Source of the DNA: Chryseobacterium cucumeris
GTDB taxonomy: Bacteria; Bacteroidota; Bacteroidia; Flavobacteriales; Weeksellaceae
Length of the DNA: 64,000 nt
Direction: 5' to 3'
NCBI RefSeq assembly: GCF_016775705.1
Contig: NZ_CP068760.1
Location: 3,782,001 to 3,846,000 of the forward strand
The position numbers and the translations under genes are program-made. The notes under the pieces were generated by a model. That model worked only from the letters and a program-made list of their open reading frames with translations, had not been told where the DNA came from and searched no databases. Below are positions 20,416 through 27,061 of this stretch, piece after piece. Within the stretch, counting starts at the first letter, position 1. Every line of letters begins with the position of its first letter.

Positions 20416-21807
20416 TTAATCAACGATTAATTTGAACGTTTTTATAATTTTTTTGTCTTGGATAAGATTGATAATATAAGCACTCTGAACGTCCAACTGC
20501 CCTGTATAATGAGTTGATTTCCGGTCTATATTATCAAGCTTTACAAGTCTTCCCGCTCCATCATAAATGGAAATTCCAAGTCCTTCCATAGAAGGAAAAG
20601 TAACGGTAAATATCTGTCCTTTTTTAACAGGGTTGGGATAGAGATTAATTTTGGTCAGATTCAATGATAAGTCACCGCTGCTTACAGGTAATCGGGAGCC
20701 TGAATTTTGATTTTGACCTGAACTTTCTGTTTTAGGATTTTTCAGAGGACTAATTGCAAAAGTAAAGTGAGCAGTATCACTACTATCAAATTCATTCAGA
20801 AAATCAACTTTATTAAAAACAATATACTTTTCAGCTTCGGTACCCTGAATTTTTTGAATACTGCCATCAGTTTTTTTCAAAAACATCCAGTAAGCAATAG
20901 GTAAAGAGTCCGGATTTACTGTTTCTTTCAAAATCCTTATTGTATAATCTTTTGTGGGAACCTTATTTCCTATAAAGTTTATTTCCCAGTTTTTCTGAAG
21001 GATATCAAAATCCCCGTCATTTTTCAACGATAATTCTTTATTATCATCAGACCAGATTACAAACTGGTTATTATCAAAAACTGCATGATTTTCAACATTC
21101 GTTCTCTCGATAGCGTTTTTACCAATTGTTAAAAATAAATCTGCCTGGTTGGACGACTGTTTTTGATACAATTCATTACCATCGTCTCTTCCTAATCCGG
21201 TAGGTCTATATTTAAATTCTTTATGCTTTTCCGGATCCCAGATAATCTTTCCATTACTGCTGTAATATTTTCCTTTTTCCAGTGAAATTCCATATTTAAT
21301 AGAAAGATAAGAGTGAATTTTATTAAGATCCGCAGATTTTGCTTTTCTTGACAAAAATATCATCTCATAAAGGTTCTGATCTTCAAATTTAATTTTCAAA
21401 CTATCAGATTTCTCACGGTTCAAATCAGCAATTGCTACAAACGAAAAAATACTCGGCTTTTTTCTAATTTCAACGTTTTCTTTCCCATCGGTTTTAAAGT
21501 TGTTATTTTCTAGAAAAATCTTCTTTTCAGTATTTTCCCATATTAATTCATCTTCCTTCGATCGATGGACAGCTGTAAGAGTATAACTCTTATTTTTACT
21601 GTATTTAATATATTTTTTGAAGAGCTTATCCTTGATACCACAATGAAAATTGAGTAAATTTCCATCTTTGTACTTCGTTACTTCGAGAAGTGTTGGATTG
21701 GCTTTTTCCCATAGTTGAACATTAGATCCAACCAGTTGAGAATAAGCAGAGACAGTGCACGATAAACAAATTATCGTGAATGCCTTAGAATAAAAAAGGT
21801 TATGCAT
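20416..21807 (-). CDS. DUF8202-like secreted protein with T9SS type A tail, upstream partner of the RHS gene
   Basis: The chosen start is the ATG at 21807 (MHNLFYSKAFTII...). An in-frame TTG 18 bp upstream is possible but less likely. A signal peptide ends near SAYSQ. Residues ~160-270 (IHSYLSIKYGI, IIWDPEKHKEFKYRPTGLGRDDGNEL, QKQSS) match the pattern I associate with DUF8202. The C-terminus (LYPNPVKKGQIFTVTF ... FKLIVD) is a T9SS type A sorting signal. It is the first gene of the operon with the RHS giant (9-bp spacing) and the small membrane protein, behind a TTG-N18-TAAATTTG promoter. It may help display or secrete the RHS protein, but that is inference from the operon. Confidence 0.82.
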   Translation of the reverse strand: MHNLFYSKAFTIICLSCTVSAYSQLVGSNVQLWEKANPTLLEVTKYKDGNLLNFHCGIKDKLFKKYIKYSKNKSYTLTAVHRSKEDELIWENTEKKIFLENNNFKTDGKENVEIRKKPSIFSFVAIADLNREKSDSLKIKFEDQNLYEMIFLSRKAKSADLNKIHSYLSIKYGISLEKGKYYSSNGKIIWDPEKHKEFKYRPTGLGRDDGNELYQKQSSNQADLFLTIGKNAIERTNVENHAVFDNNQFVIWSDDNKELSLKNDGDFDILQKNWEINFIGNKVPTKDYTIRILKETVNPDSLPIAYWMFLKKTDGSIQKIQGTEAEKYIVFNKVDFLNEFDSSDTAHFTFAISPLKNPKTESSGQNQNSGSRLPVSSGDLSLNLTKINLYPNPVKKGQIFTVTFPSMEGLGISIYDGAGRLVKLDNIDRKSTHYTGQLDVQSAYIINLIQDKKIIKTFKLIVD

Positions 21808-21967
21808 ATTAGTTTTTTTTACCAATAGTCAGCAGCAGCCGACTGAAGTTTAGTTTAAAAATTAATCGAAAAAGATAAACTATCTTAAAAATCCAGAATA
21901 TAATAGTATAAAGAGACAGAAGTGATTAATTTATTCATAAGATTACAATTGTATTAGTTTTTTTTTA

Positions 21968-21996
21968 CAAATTTATAAAAGAAATAGATACCACAA
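21968..21996 (-). promoter_or_regulatory. Promoter of the RHS operon (TTG-N18-TAAATTTG)
   Basis: On the minus strand a TTG (21994-21996) is followed after 18 bp by TAAATTTG (21968-21975). Both fit the Bacteroidota sigma-ABfr consensus. The leader before the ATG at 21807 would be about 155 nt. Confidence 0.65.
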
Positions 21997-22305
21997 GTTT
22001 TTTTAAAAACAATTTTTATTAAGAAGAAAAAACTATAATCCTTTTATTTGGTAGAATGATTAGTGAGAAATTTATTATTAAAACAAAAAACATGAACAAT
22101 GCTTTCAAATTTAAAGAGGAAAAAAGAAAAATTTTTAAACTTTTTAAAACAAGATAAGTCTATGGTTATTAACCCGGTAAAGGTAATAAAAAAGAATTCA
22201 GGAAAATTAATTAAAAAATATTCTTCATTTTATTTTTTTTATTCCAAAAAGTATTGCAAATTTGCAGCCCTAAAAACGATGTAAATTCGTTATTAATAAC
22301 ACTCT

Positions 22306-22380
22306 CGGGGCGTAGCGTAGTCCGGTCATCGCGCCTGGTTTGGGACCAGGAGGTCGCAGGTTCGAATCCTGCCGCCCCGA
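22306..22380 (+). tRNA. tRNA-Pro (anticodon TGG), copy A
   Basis: A 75-nt cloverleaf: acceptor CGGGGCG pairs with CGCCCCG, discriminator A. The anticodon arm is CCTGG-TTTGGGA-CCAGG with anticodon TGG, and the T-loop is TTCGAAT. CCA is not encoded. Copy B at 22830 has the same sequence. Confidence 0.95.
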
Positions 22381-22393
22381 CTTAAAAAAATTA

Positions 22394-22467
22394 GGGTGCG
22401 TAGCTCAGCTGGATAGAGCATCTGCCTTCTAAGCAGACGGTCAAAGGTTCGAATCCTTTCGCGCTCA
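22394..22467 (+). tRNA. tRNA-Arg (anticodon TCT), copy A
   Basis: A 74-nt cloverleaf: acceptor GGGTGCG pairs with CGCGCTC using two G-T pairs. The D-arm is AGCTCAGCTGGATAGAGC. The anticodon arm is TCTGC-CTTCTAA-GCAGA with anticodon TCT, and the T-arm contains GGTTCGAATCC. It is 13 bp after tRNA-Pro, so the two are co-transcribed. Confidence 0.95.
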
Positions 22468-22470
22468 CAT

Positions 22471-22502
22471 AAAGACTTACTGGAAACAGTGAGTCTTTTT
22501 TG
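22471..22502 (+). terminator. tRNA operon terminator, copy A
   Basis: The stem aaagact-t-actg / cagt-g-agtcttt is closed by a GAAA tetraloop and followed by six T. It lies directly after tRNA-Arg. Confidence 0.9.
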
Positions 22503-22532
22503 TTTTTATTCCCTCAAACAATAATTACTAAA

Positions 22533-22586
22533 TAGAGCATCCCGATTTCAATCGGGACGGCAAAAGTTCGAATCCTTTCGCGCTCA
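22533..22586 (+). pseudogene. Decayed tRNA-Arg remnant with a UCA anticodon loop
   Basis: The D-arm end (tagagcat), the T-arm (aagttcgaatccttt) and the 3' acceptor (cgcgctca) match the adjacent tRNA-Arg. The 5' acceptor and most of the D-arm are missing. The anticodon arm is replaced by a perfect palindromic stem cccga-tttcaat-cggga whose loop would present UCA, an opal (UGA) reader. Without a 5' acceptor strand it cannot form a normal cloverleaf, so it is called a pseudogene. Confidence 0.75.
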
Positions 22587-22589
22587 CAT

Positions 22590-22620
22590 AAAGACTTATT
22601 GGAAACAGTGAGTCTTTTTG
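22590..22620 (+). terminator. Terminator copy after the tRNA remnant
   Basis: The same hairpin as after the intact tRNA-Arg genes, with one change (tattgg for tactgg) that keeps pairing as G-T, followed by T5. Confidence 0.8.
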
Positions 22621-22779
22621 TTTCTCCTCAGATTTGGGTAAAATAAACCGTTTTAGCATGGGATTATAAAAACAGTATAAGACTATGATTTTTAAATATG
22701 TACAATTAATCAAGAAGCACTCATGAAAAATTAATTAAAAATTATTCCTTATTTTATTTTTTTATTCCAAAAAGTATTG

Positions 22780-22787
22780 TACCTTTG
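22780..22787 (+). promoter_or_regulatory. -7 box (TACCTTTG) of tRNA block B
   Basis: TACCTTTGC fits TAnnTTTG and lies 42 bp before tRNA-Pro. The aligned site in copy A is CAAATTTGC with one mismatch, so copy A may be the weaker promoter. Confidence 0.6.
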
Positions 22788-22829
22788 CAACCGCAAAAAC
22801 GAAGTAAAATTCGTTACTGATGACACCTT

Positions 22830-22904
22830 CGGGGCGTAGCGTAGTCCGGTCATCGCGCCTGGTTTGGGACCAGGAGGTCGCAGGTTCGAATCCTGCCGCC
22901 CCGA
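22830..22904 (+). tRNA. tRNA-Pro (anticodon TGG), copy B
   Basis: Identical in sequence to the tRNA-Pro at 22306-22380: the same CGGGGCG/CGCCCCG acceptor and the same TTTGGGA anticodon loop. Confidence 0.95.
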
Positions 22905-22918
22905 CTTAAAAAAATTTA

Positions 22919-22992
22919 GGGTGCGTAGCTCAGCTGGATAGAGCATCTGCCTTCTAAGCAGACGGTCAAAGGTTCGAATCCTTTCGCGCTCA
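22919..22992 (+). tRNA. tRNA-Arg (anticodon TCT), copy B
   Basis: Identical in sequence to the tRNA-Arg at 22394-22467. It is 14 bp after tRNA-Pro (13 bp in copy A) and is followed by the same terminator. Confidence 0.95.
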
Positions 22993-22995
22993 CAT

Positions 22996-23026
22996 AAAGA
23001 CTTACTGGAAACAGTGAGTCTTTTTT
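22996..23026 (+). terminator. tRNA operon terminator, copy B
   Basis: The stem aaagactt-actg / cagt-gagtcttt with GAAA loop and T6, the same as copy A. Confidence 0.9.
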
Positions 23027-23143
23027 GTTTTTATTCCCTCAAGACCAAATGTTTTTGAAGAAAATTTTAAAGTTTTTTAAGTAACCTTAACCCTTCTCAA
23101 AACCTCAATCTCTATACTCCTGCGCTCCCTCTAATTGGGACTG

Positions 23144-23173
23144 CAAAGATACAAACTCTTTTTAAACTGGCAA
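23144..23173 (-). promoter_or_regulatory. Strong rRNA-type promoter with no gene behind it
   Basis: The minus strand reads TTG (23171-23173), 19 bp, then TATCTTTG (23144-23151), an ideal Bacteroidota promoter, preceded by an A/T-rich upstream tract (aaaaaactttaaatttttttgt). The following leader (gcagtcccaattagagggagcgcagg) resembles rRNA operon leaders of flavobacteria as I remember them. No rRNA or protein gene follows on this strand. It runs antisense into tRNA block B. Confidence 0.55.
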
Positions 23174-23289
23174 CTTTTTTTACAAAAAAATTTAAAGTTT
23201 TTTTCGTCCGTCTCTTTCTTGAAGTAATATCGTTTCTGCCTATCTAAAGGCTCTTCTGCGCTACTGCTCTACTCTCGTTTTCAGTGGGG

Positions 23290-23321
23290 CAAAGATAGTA
23301 ACTTCCTACAACGCAAAACAA
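23290..23321 (-). promoter_or_regulatory. Second tandem promoter upstream of the orphan promoter
   Basis: The minus strand reads TTG (23319-23321), 21 bp, then TATCTTTG (23290-23297). It points the same way as the promoter 146 bp downstream, giving a P1-P2 arrangement like that of rRNA operons. Confidence 0.5.
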
Positions 23322-23406
23322 GTTTATTTAACATAAATTTTACATTACAGTGATATTTATTCCTAAAGGACTGGAAGGCAGGGAGAAAAATTTTAAACAT
23401 TTGTTT

Positions 23407-23483
23407 GGAATGGAAGGAAGGAGTTGGAGTGTGGGAGGGTTTGAGGGTGAGAGAGCGTGAGATGTGGGATTTTGGGGTTTGGA
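23407..23483 (+). other. Purine-rich intergenic tract
   Basis: About 75 bp almost without C on the + strand (ggaaggaaggagttggagtg, gggagggtttgagggtgag, ttttgggg). It has no credible coding potential. The rest of 23043-23774 holds the promoters at 23144 and 23290 and the palindromic repeat at 23580. I see no gene in it. Confidence 0.5.
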
Positions 23484-23579
23484 ACATCAAATAAGGTATC
23501 TATAATAAGGTGCAGGTTTGAATTGAATTCAGATGGAGGGAGTATCTTTATTAAATGGGATTCATTAGACTAAGCTCAG

Positions 23580-23740
23580 GATTTTAGCCCGTTCCCTATT
23601 GACATATATAATAAGTTAAGGGAAGATTTTCAATAAAGCCTGTAAAAAATGTGACTGGAAAAACATTTGAGCTAAAACTCAATACAAAGATTATATAAAA
23701 GAACGGGCTTCAGCCCGTTCCTATTGTTGATTTATATAGG
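23580..23740. repeat. Interspersed palindromic repeat element
   Basis: It is bounded by agcccgttccctattgac (from ~23586) and by the palindrome gaacgggct-tc-agcccgttc followed by ctattgttgattta (23701-23733). The core 'agccc(g/a)(t/c)tcc.tattga' recurs at 53964. It looks like a small non-coding mobile or palindromic repeat common in flavobacterial intergenic DNA. Confidence 0.55.
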
Positions 23741-23774
23741 CCAAAAACCTACAATTGTTTAGTATAGAATGTTT

Positions 23775-24455
23775 CTAAGGTTTGATTTCCTTATATATTA
23801 CGCTCAAAAACTCAGCGTAGGATTTCTCCAGACCAATAATATCCCCGGATTTCAGATTCAAACCACCCACTCCTGAGTTGTCTGATTTTACTTTCAGGGA
23901 GGAAACCTGAAAATAAAGATTGTCATCATTGGCTTTTGGCTGAACTTTCACTGTAGAGCCTAAAAGCTTTTTGGTTGAAATCGTATAGATTTCTCCCGGA
24001 ACCACTTTTAATTTTAAAAATGATCTGGGAGAAATAATATAGTCTTTACGGTTAACATTTATTTTCTGATCTTTTTCAGAAGATGCAAATATATACATCT
24101 CCCCATTTTTAGCCGCCAATTTTTCTTTAGGTGTGTAATATAAAGCAATTTTATAATTGGCAGCATTGAATGTCTGCGGAGTACCATCAACATTTTCGAA
24201 AGGTTTTAATTCAAATGTATTGGCACCAATCTCTTTTGCTTTTTTATATACCATGGAAAATACGAGTGCGTCATCTTTTGACCCCCCCTGTACTTCTACT
24301 TCTCCTAAATAAACAGCCTCTGCAGCGACAGCATCTTTTCTGTAGAAGAATTTATCTGCATTGTCATTTGTTTTTTCAACTCTGGTCATATAAACATTCT
24401 GTGCGCTCCACAGCTGGATACATAATACGGAAAAGAGGATTGTAATATTCTTCAT
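23775..24455 (-). CDS. Secreted protein of unknown function
   Basis: The chosen start is the ATG at 24455 (MKNITILFSVLCIQLWSAQ), which gives a perfect signal peptide. The longer reading would need a TTG at 24497 and would overlap the upstream gene. The mature protein is ~207 residues, β-rich, with the motif YKKAKEIGANTFELKPFE near the middle and no cysteine or lipobox. I recognise no family. It starts 7 bp after rfbD and is probably in the same transcript. A run of seven C at ~24286 lies within the gene, but the frame continues normally. Confidence 0.75.
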   Translation of the reverse strand: MKNITILFSVLCIQLWSAQNVYMTRVEKTNDNADKFFYRKDAVAAEAVYLGEVEVQGGSKDDALVFSMVYKKAKEIGANTFELKPFENVDGTPQTFNAANYKIALYYTPKEKLAAKNGEMYIFASSEKDQKINVNRKDYIISPRSFLKLKVVPGEIYTISTKKLLGSTVKVQPKANDDNLYFQVSSLKVKSDNSGVGGLNLKSGDIIGLEKSYAEFLSVIYKEIKP

Positions 24456-24462
24456 ATATATA

Positions 24463-25326
24463 TTATTCGTGTGAAAGGATTTCAACACATTCTTCAAGAC
24501 TGTTTTCCCAATGTTTGGGTTCTATTTTATAAACTTCTTCTATTTTATCCAGAGACATGGTACTTCTGACTGGTCTTTTGGCAGGAGTTGGGTACTCTTC
24601 GGTTGTCAATGGATTTAATTTTACTGATGATTTTGAAAATTCAGCAATTTTTTTGGCAAATTCAAACCAGGTTGTCTCCGGATAGTTTGAGAAGTGAAAA
24701 ATGCCGTAGGTTTTCTGTGGTGCTTCGATAATTCTCATAATAGCTTCTGCCAGATCGTTGGCATTGGTTGGTTGCCCAAACTGGTCAGCAACGATTCCCA
24801 ATTCTTCTTTCTGAGAGAAAAGATTCAACATTGTTTTCACAAAGTTCTTATTAAACTCGGAATACAGCCAAGATGTTCTTATAATGATTGTTTTTGGGTT
24901 GATTTCCAGAGCAAGCTCCTCTCCTTCTTTTTTTGATGTTCCGTATACACCTATGGGATTGGTAAAATCATCTTCAGCGTATGGAAGATTTGTGGTTCCA
25001 TCAAAAACATAGTCTGTAGAAACATGAATCAGAACAGATTTATAATCTGCACATGCCTGAGCAAGGTGGGCTACTCCGCCGGCATTTACTGCAAAGGCTT
25101 TTTCTTGTTCCTTTTCTGCCAGATCAACTGCAGTGTATGCGGAGGCATTGATGCAATAATCAGGTTTGTTATCATAAAAGAAATCGTTCACCTGCTCTTC
25201 ATTGGTAACATCTAAAGTAGATGAGTCCGTAAACAGGAACTCATATAGATGTTCAAAATCCGGGGCAATCTTTTTTATGCAGTTTCCCAATTGTCCGTTA
25301 CTACCTATTACTGCTATTTTTTTCAT
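24463..25326 (-). CDS. rfbD: dTDP-4-dehydrorhamnose reductase
   Basis: A 287-residue SDR-family enzyme making dTDP-L-rhamnose, the last step of the RmlABCD pathway for rhamnose in surface polysaccharide. The NAD(P)-binding G..GQLG motif is at 8-14. HVSTDYVFDG and Y-x3-K (YGTSK, Tyr ~128) form the active site. The length is normal for the family. No rfbA, rfbB or rfbC is in this window, so the other steps are encoded elsewhere. It lies upstream of the secreted unknown protein and downstream of the thioesterase, all on the minus strand. Confidence 0.93.
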   Translation of the reverse strand: MKKIAVIGSNGQLGNCIKKIAPDFEHLYEFLFTDSSTLDVTNEEQVNDFFYDNKPDYCINASAYTAVDLAEKEQEKAFAVNAGGVAHLAQACADYKSVLIHVSTDYVFDGTTNLPYAEDDFTNPIGVYGTSKKEGEELALEINPKTIIIRTSWLYSEFNKNFVKTMLNLFSQKEELGIVADQFGQPTNANDLAEAIMRIIEAPQKTYGIFHFSNYPETTWFEFAKKIAEFSKSSVKLNPLTTEEYPTPAKRPVRSTMSLDKIEEVYKIEPKHWENSLEECVEILSHE

Positions 25327-25372
25327 TTGTTTATTATTAATTTTAAATTGGAACCTTCAATAAGAAATGGAG

Positions 25373-25858
25373 TTAAGAGTTCTTGGCATTCTGAGATCTT
25401 AAGAACTTCACCCTTGACTGGAAGTCTTTCTGGATAAGATCTACATAAAACTGATCAAAAATTTCTTTGATATCTTCTGGATGAACTTCAGATTTTCTTG
25501 TTTTAACATTAAAATAAATAACAGTCACCCAAAGTACGGCATGAATTGTTTTTTCATCTAAACTTTTCATCAGGATTTCCACTTTTGCAGTTCTATCCTG
25601 TACATCGATGGTTTTGCTGCTGATCACTACCTGTGTATTATATCTTACTTCTTTGAGATAGGCTATTTCGTTCTGAATAGCAATCCAGGTACAGCCGGTT
25701 TTCTTGGTATATTCTTCATAAGTGAATCCATAAAATGTTTCCACATGATCTTCTCTGGCATTGAACATATACTCAAGATATTTTACATTATTCAAATGTC
25801 CAATCGGATCACAGTCACTAAACCTAACTTTGACCGTAGTTGATACTTCTTTTTCCAT
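25373..25858 (-). CDS. Acyl-CoA/acyl-ACP thioesterase, 4HBT hotdog family
   Basis: 161 residues. The hotdog motif VRFSDCDPIGHLNNVKYLEYM contains the catalytic Asp of the YbgC/4-hydroxybenzoyl-CoA thioesterase family. The fold continues through YLKEVRYNTQVVISS and VLWVTVIYFN. The substrate is not predictable. The start is the only reasonable ATG, since the motif begins within ten residues. A TAnnTTTG box ends 4 bp before it, as in the nuclease gene at 9533, so a leaderless mRNA is possible. A 46-bp gap leads to rfbD. Confidence 0.85.
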   Translation of the reverse strand: MEKEVSTTVKVRFSDCDPIGHLNNVKYLEYMFNAREDHVETFYGFTYEEYTKKTGCTWIAIQNEIAYLKEVRYNTQVVISSKTIDVQDRTAKVEILMKSLDEKTIHAVLWVTVIYFNVKTRKSEVHPEDIKEIFDQFYVDLIQKDFQSRVKFLRSQNAKNS

Positions 25859-25862
25859 TCCG

Positions 25863-25870
25863 CAAAAATA
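25863..25870 (-). promoter_or_regulatory. -7 box (TATTTTTG) of the thioesterase gene
   Basis: The minus strand reads TATTTTTG, fitting TAnnTTTG, with only 4 bp to the ATG. It lies between this gene and the OmpH operon end. Confidence 0.5.
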
Positions 25871-25928
25871 AAAAAACCACCTCTAAAAGAGGCGGTTGGT
25901 TTTATAAATCTTTGTTAATTTGCTGAAA

Positions 25929-26432
25929 TTATTGAATTCCTAATTCTTTCTTCACAGCTGGAGTTGCGTCTGGTCCTCCTTTATAAAGGAATGCTGTTGA
26001 GTTTGCATCCATAATATAATCGTAACCACCTGCCTTAGCTACTTTTTCTACTGCATCGTTTAGTTTTTTCTCAATAGGACCAAAAGCTACATCTTGCTTA
26101 GCTTGTAGATCTTTTTGAGCTTTTTCCTGCATTTGCTGGATTTCTTCAGCTAATTTTTTCATTTCTGCTTCTCTAGCATTGTTTTCGTCAGCTGTTTTCT
26201 TAGGAGCTTCAGTTTGGTATTGCTGATATTTAGTTTGAGCTGCGTCAGCTTTCTTCTTGATCTCAGCTTGTTTAGTATCTAAGAATGTTTTAAGATCAGC
26301 ATCTGCTTTCTTTTTCTCCGGCATCGCGTTAAGAACTCCCATTACATCTAAAGTAGCAATTTTTTGAGCTTTTGCCATACCTACAGATACAACCATCATT
26401 ACTGCTGCAAATAATACACTTAATTTTTTCAT
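25929..26432 (-). CDS. OmpH/Skp-family periplasmic chaperone (distal copy)
   Basis: 167 residues: signal peptide (MKKLSVLFAAVMMVVSVGMAKAQ), short β-start (KIATLDVMGVLNAMPE), a long charged coiled coil rich in Lys, Ala, Glu and Gln (~45-115), and the C-terminal VAKAGGYDYIMDANS.AFLY motif of OmpH. Skp-type chaperones hold unfolded outer-membrane proteins in the periplasm and pass them to BamA. It is the last gene of the bamA operon and the second of two adjacent homologues, with a 65-bp gap. A near-consensus TAACTTTTG lies upstream, so it may also have its own promoter. Confidence 0.92.
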   Translation of the reverse strand: MKKLSVLFAAVMMVVSVGMAKAQKIATLDVMGVLNAMPEKKKADADLKTFLDTKQAEIKKKADAAQTKYQQYQTEAPKKTADENNAREAEMKKLAEEIQQMQEKAQKDLQAKQDVAFGPIEKKLNDAVEKVAKAGGYDYIMDANSTAFLYKGGPDATPAVKKELGIQ

Positions 26433-26497
26433 AACTGGTAAATAAATAATTTAATTTGTTTTTAGATTTTAAAATATAGCAAAAGTTAATTCTTTTA

Positions 26498-27052
26498 TTA
26501 TTTTTTGCCTTTACTATTTGTTTTTTCCTTCTTGTCTGTTCCTTTTAATAAGATAGACAATACTTTTTCGGTGTAATCATATTTTGACTGAAGGAAAATA
26601 ACACTAATGTTATTGCTTTTATCAAGAACTATGCCCAAGCCATTTTTTTCGGACATTGTTTTGATGGCTCCCCAGATCTGATCCTGAAAAGGCTGAACCA
26701 GATTTGTTCTCAGTTTTGTAATTTCACCATTCGCTCCAAAACGTAAGCTTGTTGTCGTTTTAATATTTTTATCTAGGTCTGTAACTTCTTTTTCTCTAAG
26801 TTTAAGCTGATCACCTATCAATAAAACTTTTTCACTTTCAAAAGCAGCTTTTTTTCTTTCATATTCAGACTGAAGGTTTTGAAGTTCAGACTCCCAGGTA
26901 TCGATCTGAGAATTTAATCTTGCTTCGGCTTCTTTATACTGAGGTAATTTATTTAAAATTTCATTAGTATCCACTACTCCGATTTTCTGGGCATTGTTCA
27001 GCCCGAAAAGTAAGAGTAATGCGAATGTGAAAATTATTTTAAAGTGCTTCAT
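26498..27052 (-). CDS. OmpH/Skp-family periplasmic chaperone (proximal copy)
   Basis: 184 residues with a signal peptide ending near GLNNAQ, KIGVVDTNEILNKLPQ β-start, coiled-coil arms (~38-105) and C-terminal GLGIVLDKSNNISVIFLQ. It is longer than the neighbouring copy and ends in a Lys-rich tail. It follows bamA by 9 bp, so the two are almost certainly co-transcribed. Role: outer-membrane protein chaperone feeding BamA. The duplication of this gene behind bamA is usual in Bacteroidota. Confidence 0.92.
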   Translation of the reverse strand: MKHFKIIFTFALLLLFGLNNAQKIGVVDTNEILNKLPQYKEAEARLNSQIDTWESELQNLQSEYERKKAAFESEKVLLIGDQLKLREKEVTDLDKNIKTTTSLRFGANGEITKLRTNLVQPFQDQIWGAIKTMSEKNGLGIVLDKSNNISVIFLQSKYDYTEKVLSILLKGTDKKEKTNSKGKK

Positions 27053-27061
27053 ATTTAATAA

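Larger units (their letters stand above)
22200..22517 (+). repeat. Tandem tRNA block, copy A
   Basis: A ~320-bp unit: AT-rich upstream region (ttaattaaaaa, tttattccaaaaagtattg), promoter, tRNA-Pro, tRNA-Arg, terminator, ending ttccctcaa. It is repeated almost unchanged at 22722-23042. The tRNAs are identical and the leader has diverged, which suggests duplication followed by gene conversion or selection on the tRNAs. Confidence 0.85.
22722..23042 (+). repeat. Tandem tRNA block, copy B
   Basis: The second copy of the ~320-bp promoter, tRNA-Pro, tRNA-Arg and terminator unit, 522 bp downstream of copy A. It ends at the shared ttccctcaa, exactly where a truncated copy of the neighbouring minus-strand promoter region begins. 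Confidence 0.85.

Noticed and set aside
22099..22284. Small Lys-rich + strand frame upstream of tRNA-Pro
   Set aside because: It covers the promoter region of the tRNA block, is AT-driven, and is not kept in copy B.
22533..22586. Functional selenocysteine or opal-suppressor tRNA
   Set aside because: The loop shows UCA, but the 5' acceptor strand and D-arm are missing, and no SelA/SelB-like gene is in view.
22528..22713. Minus-strand 61-codon frame over the tRNA remnant
   Set aside because: It overlaps the decayed tRNA and its terminator and has no coding character.
22749..22946. Minus-strand reading frame with SGRQDSNLRPPGPKPGA
   Set aside because: It is the antisense of the tRNA-Pro/Arg pair, a well-known false protein prediction.
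22200..23042. tRNA-associated integration site (att) of a genomic island
   Set aside because: Repeated tRNA ends suggested it, but the repeated units are complete operons with terminators and no integrase or island genes lie nearby.
23281..23490. Minus-strand 69-codon frame
   Set aside because: It overlaps the promoter at 23290 and the purine-rich tract. The composition is low-complexity and there is no known motif.
24280..24295. Possible frameshift at a run of seven C
   Set aside because: The reading frame stays open and protein-like on both sides (GEVEVQGGSKDDALV).
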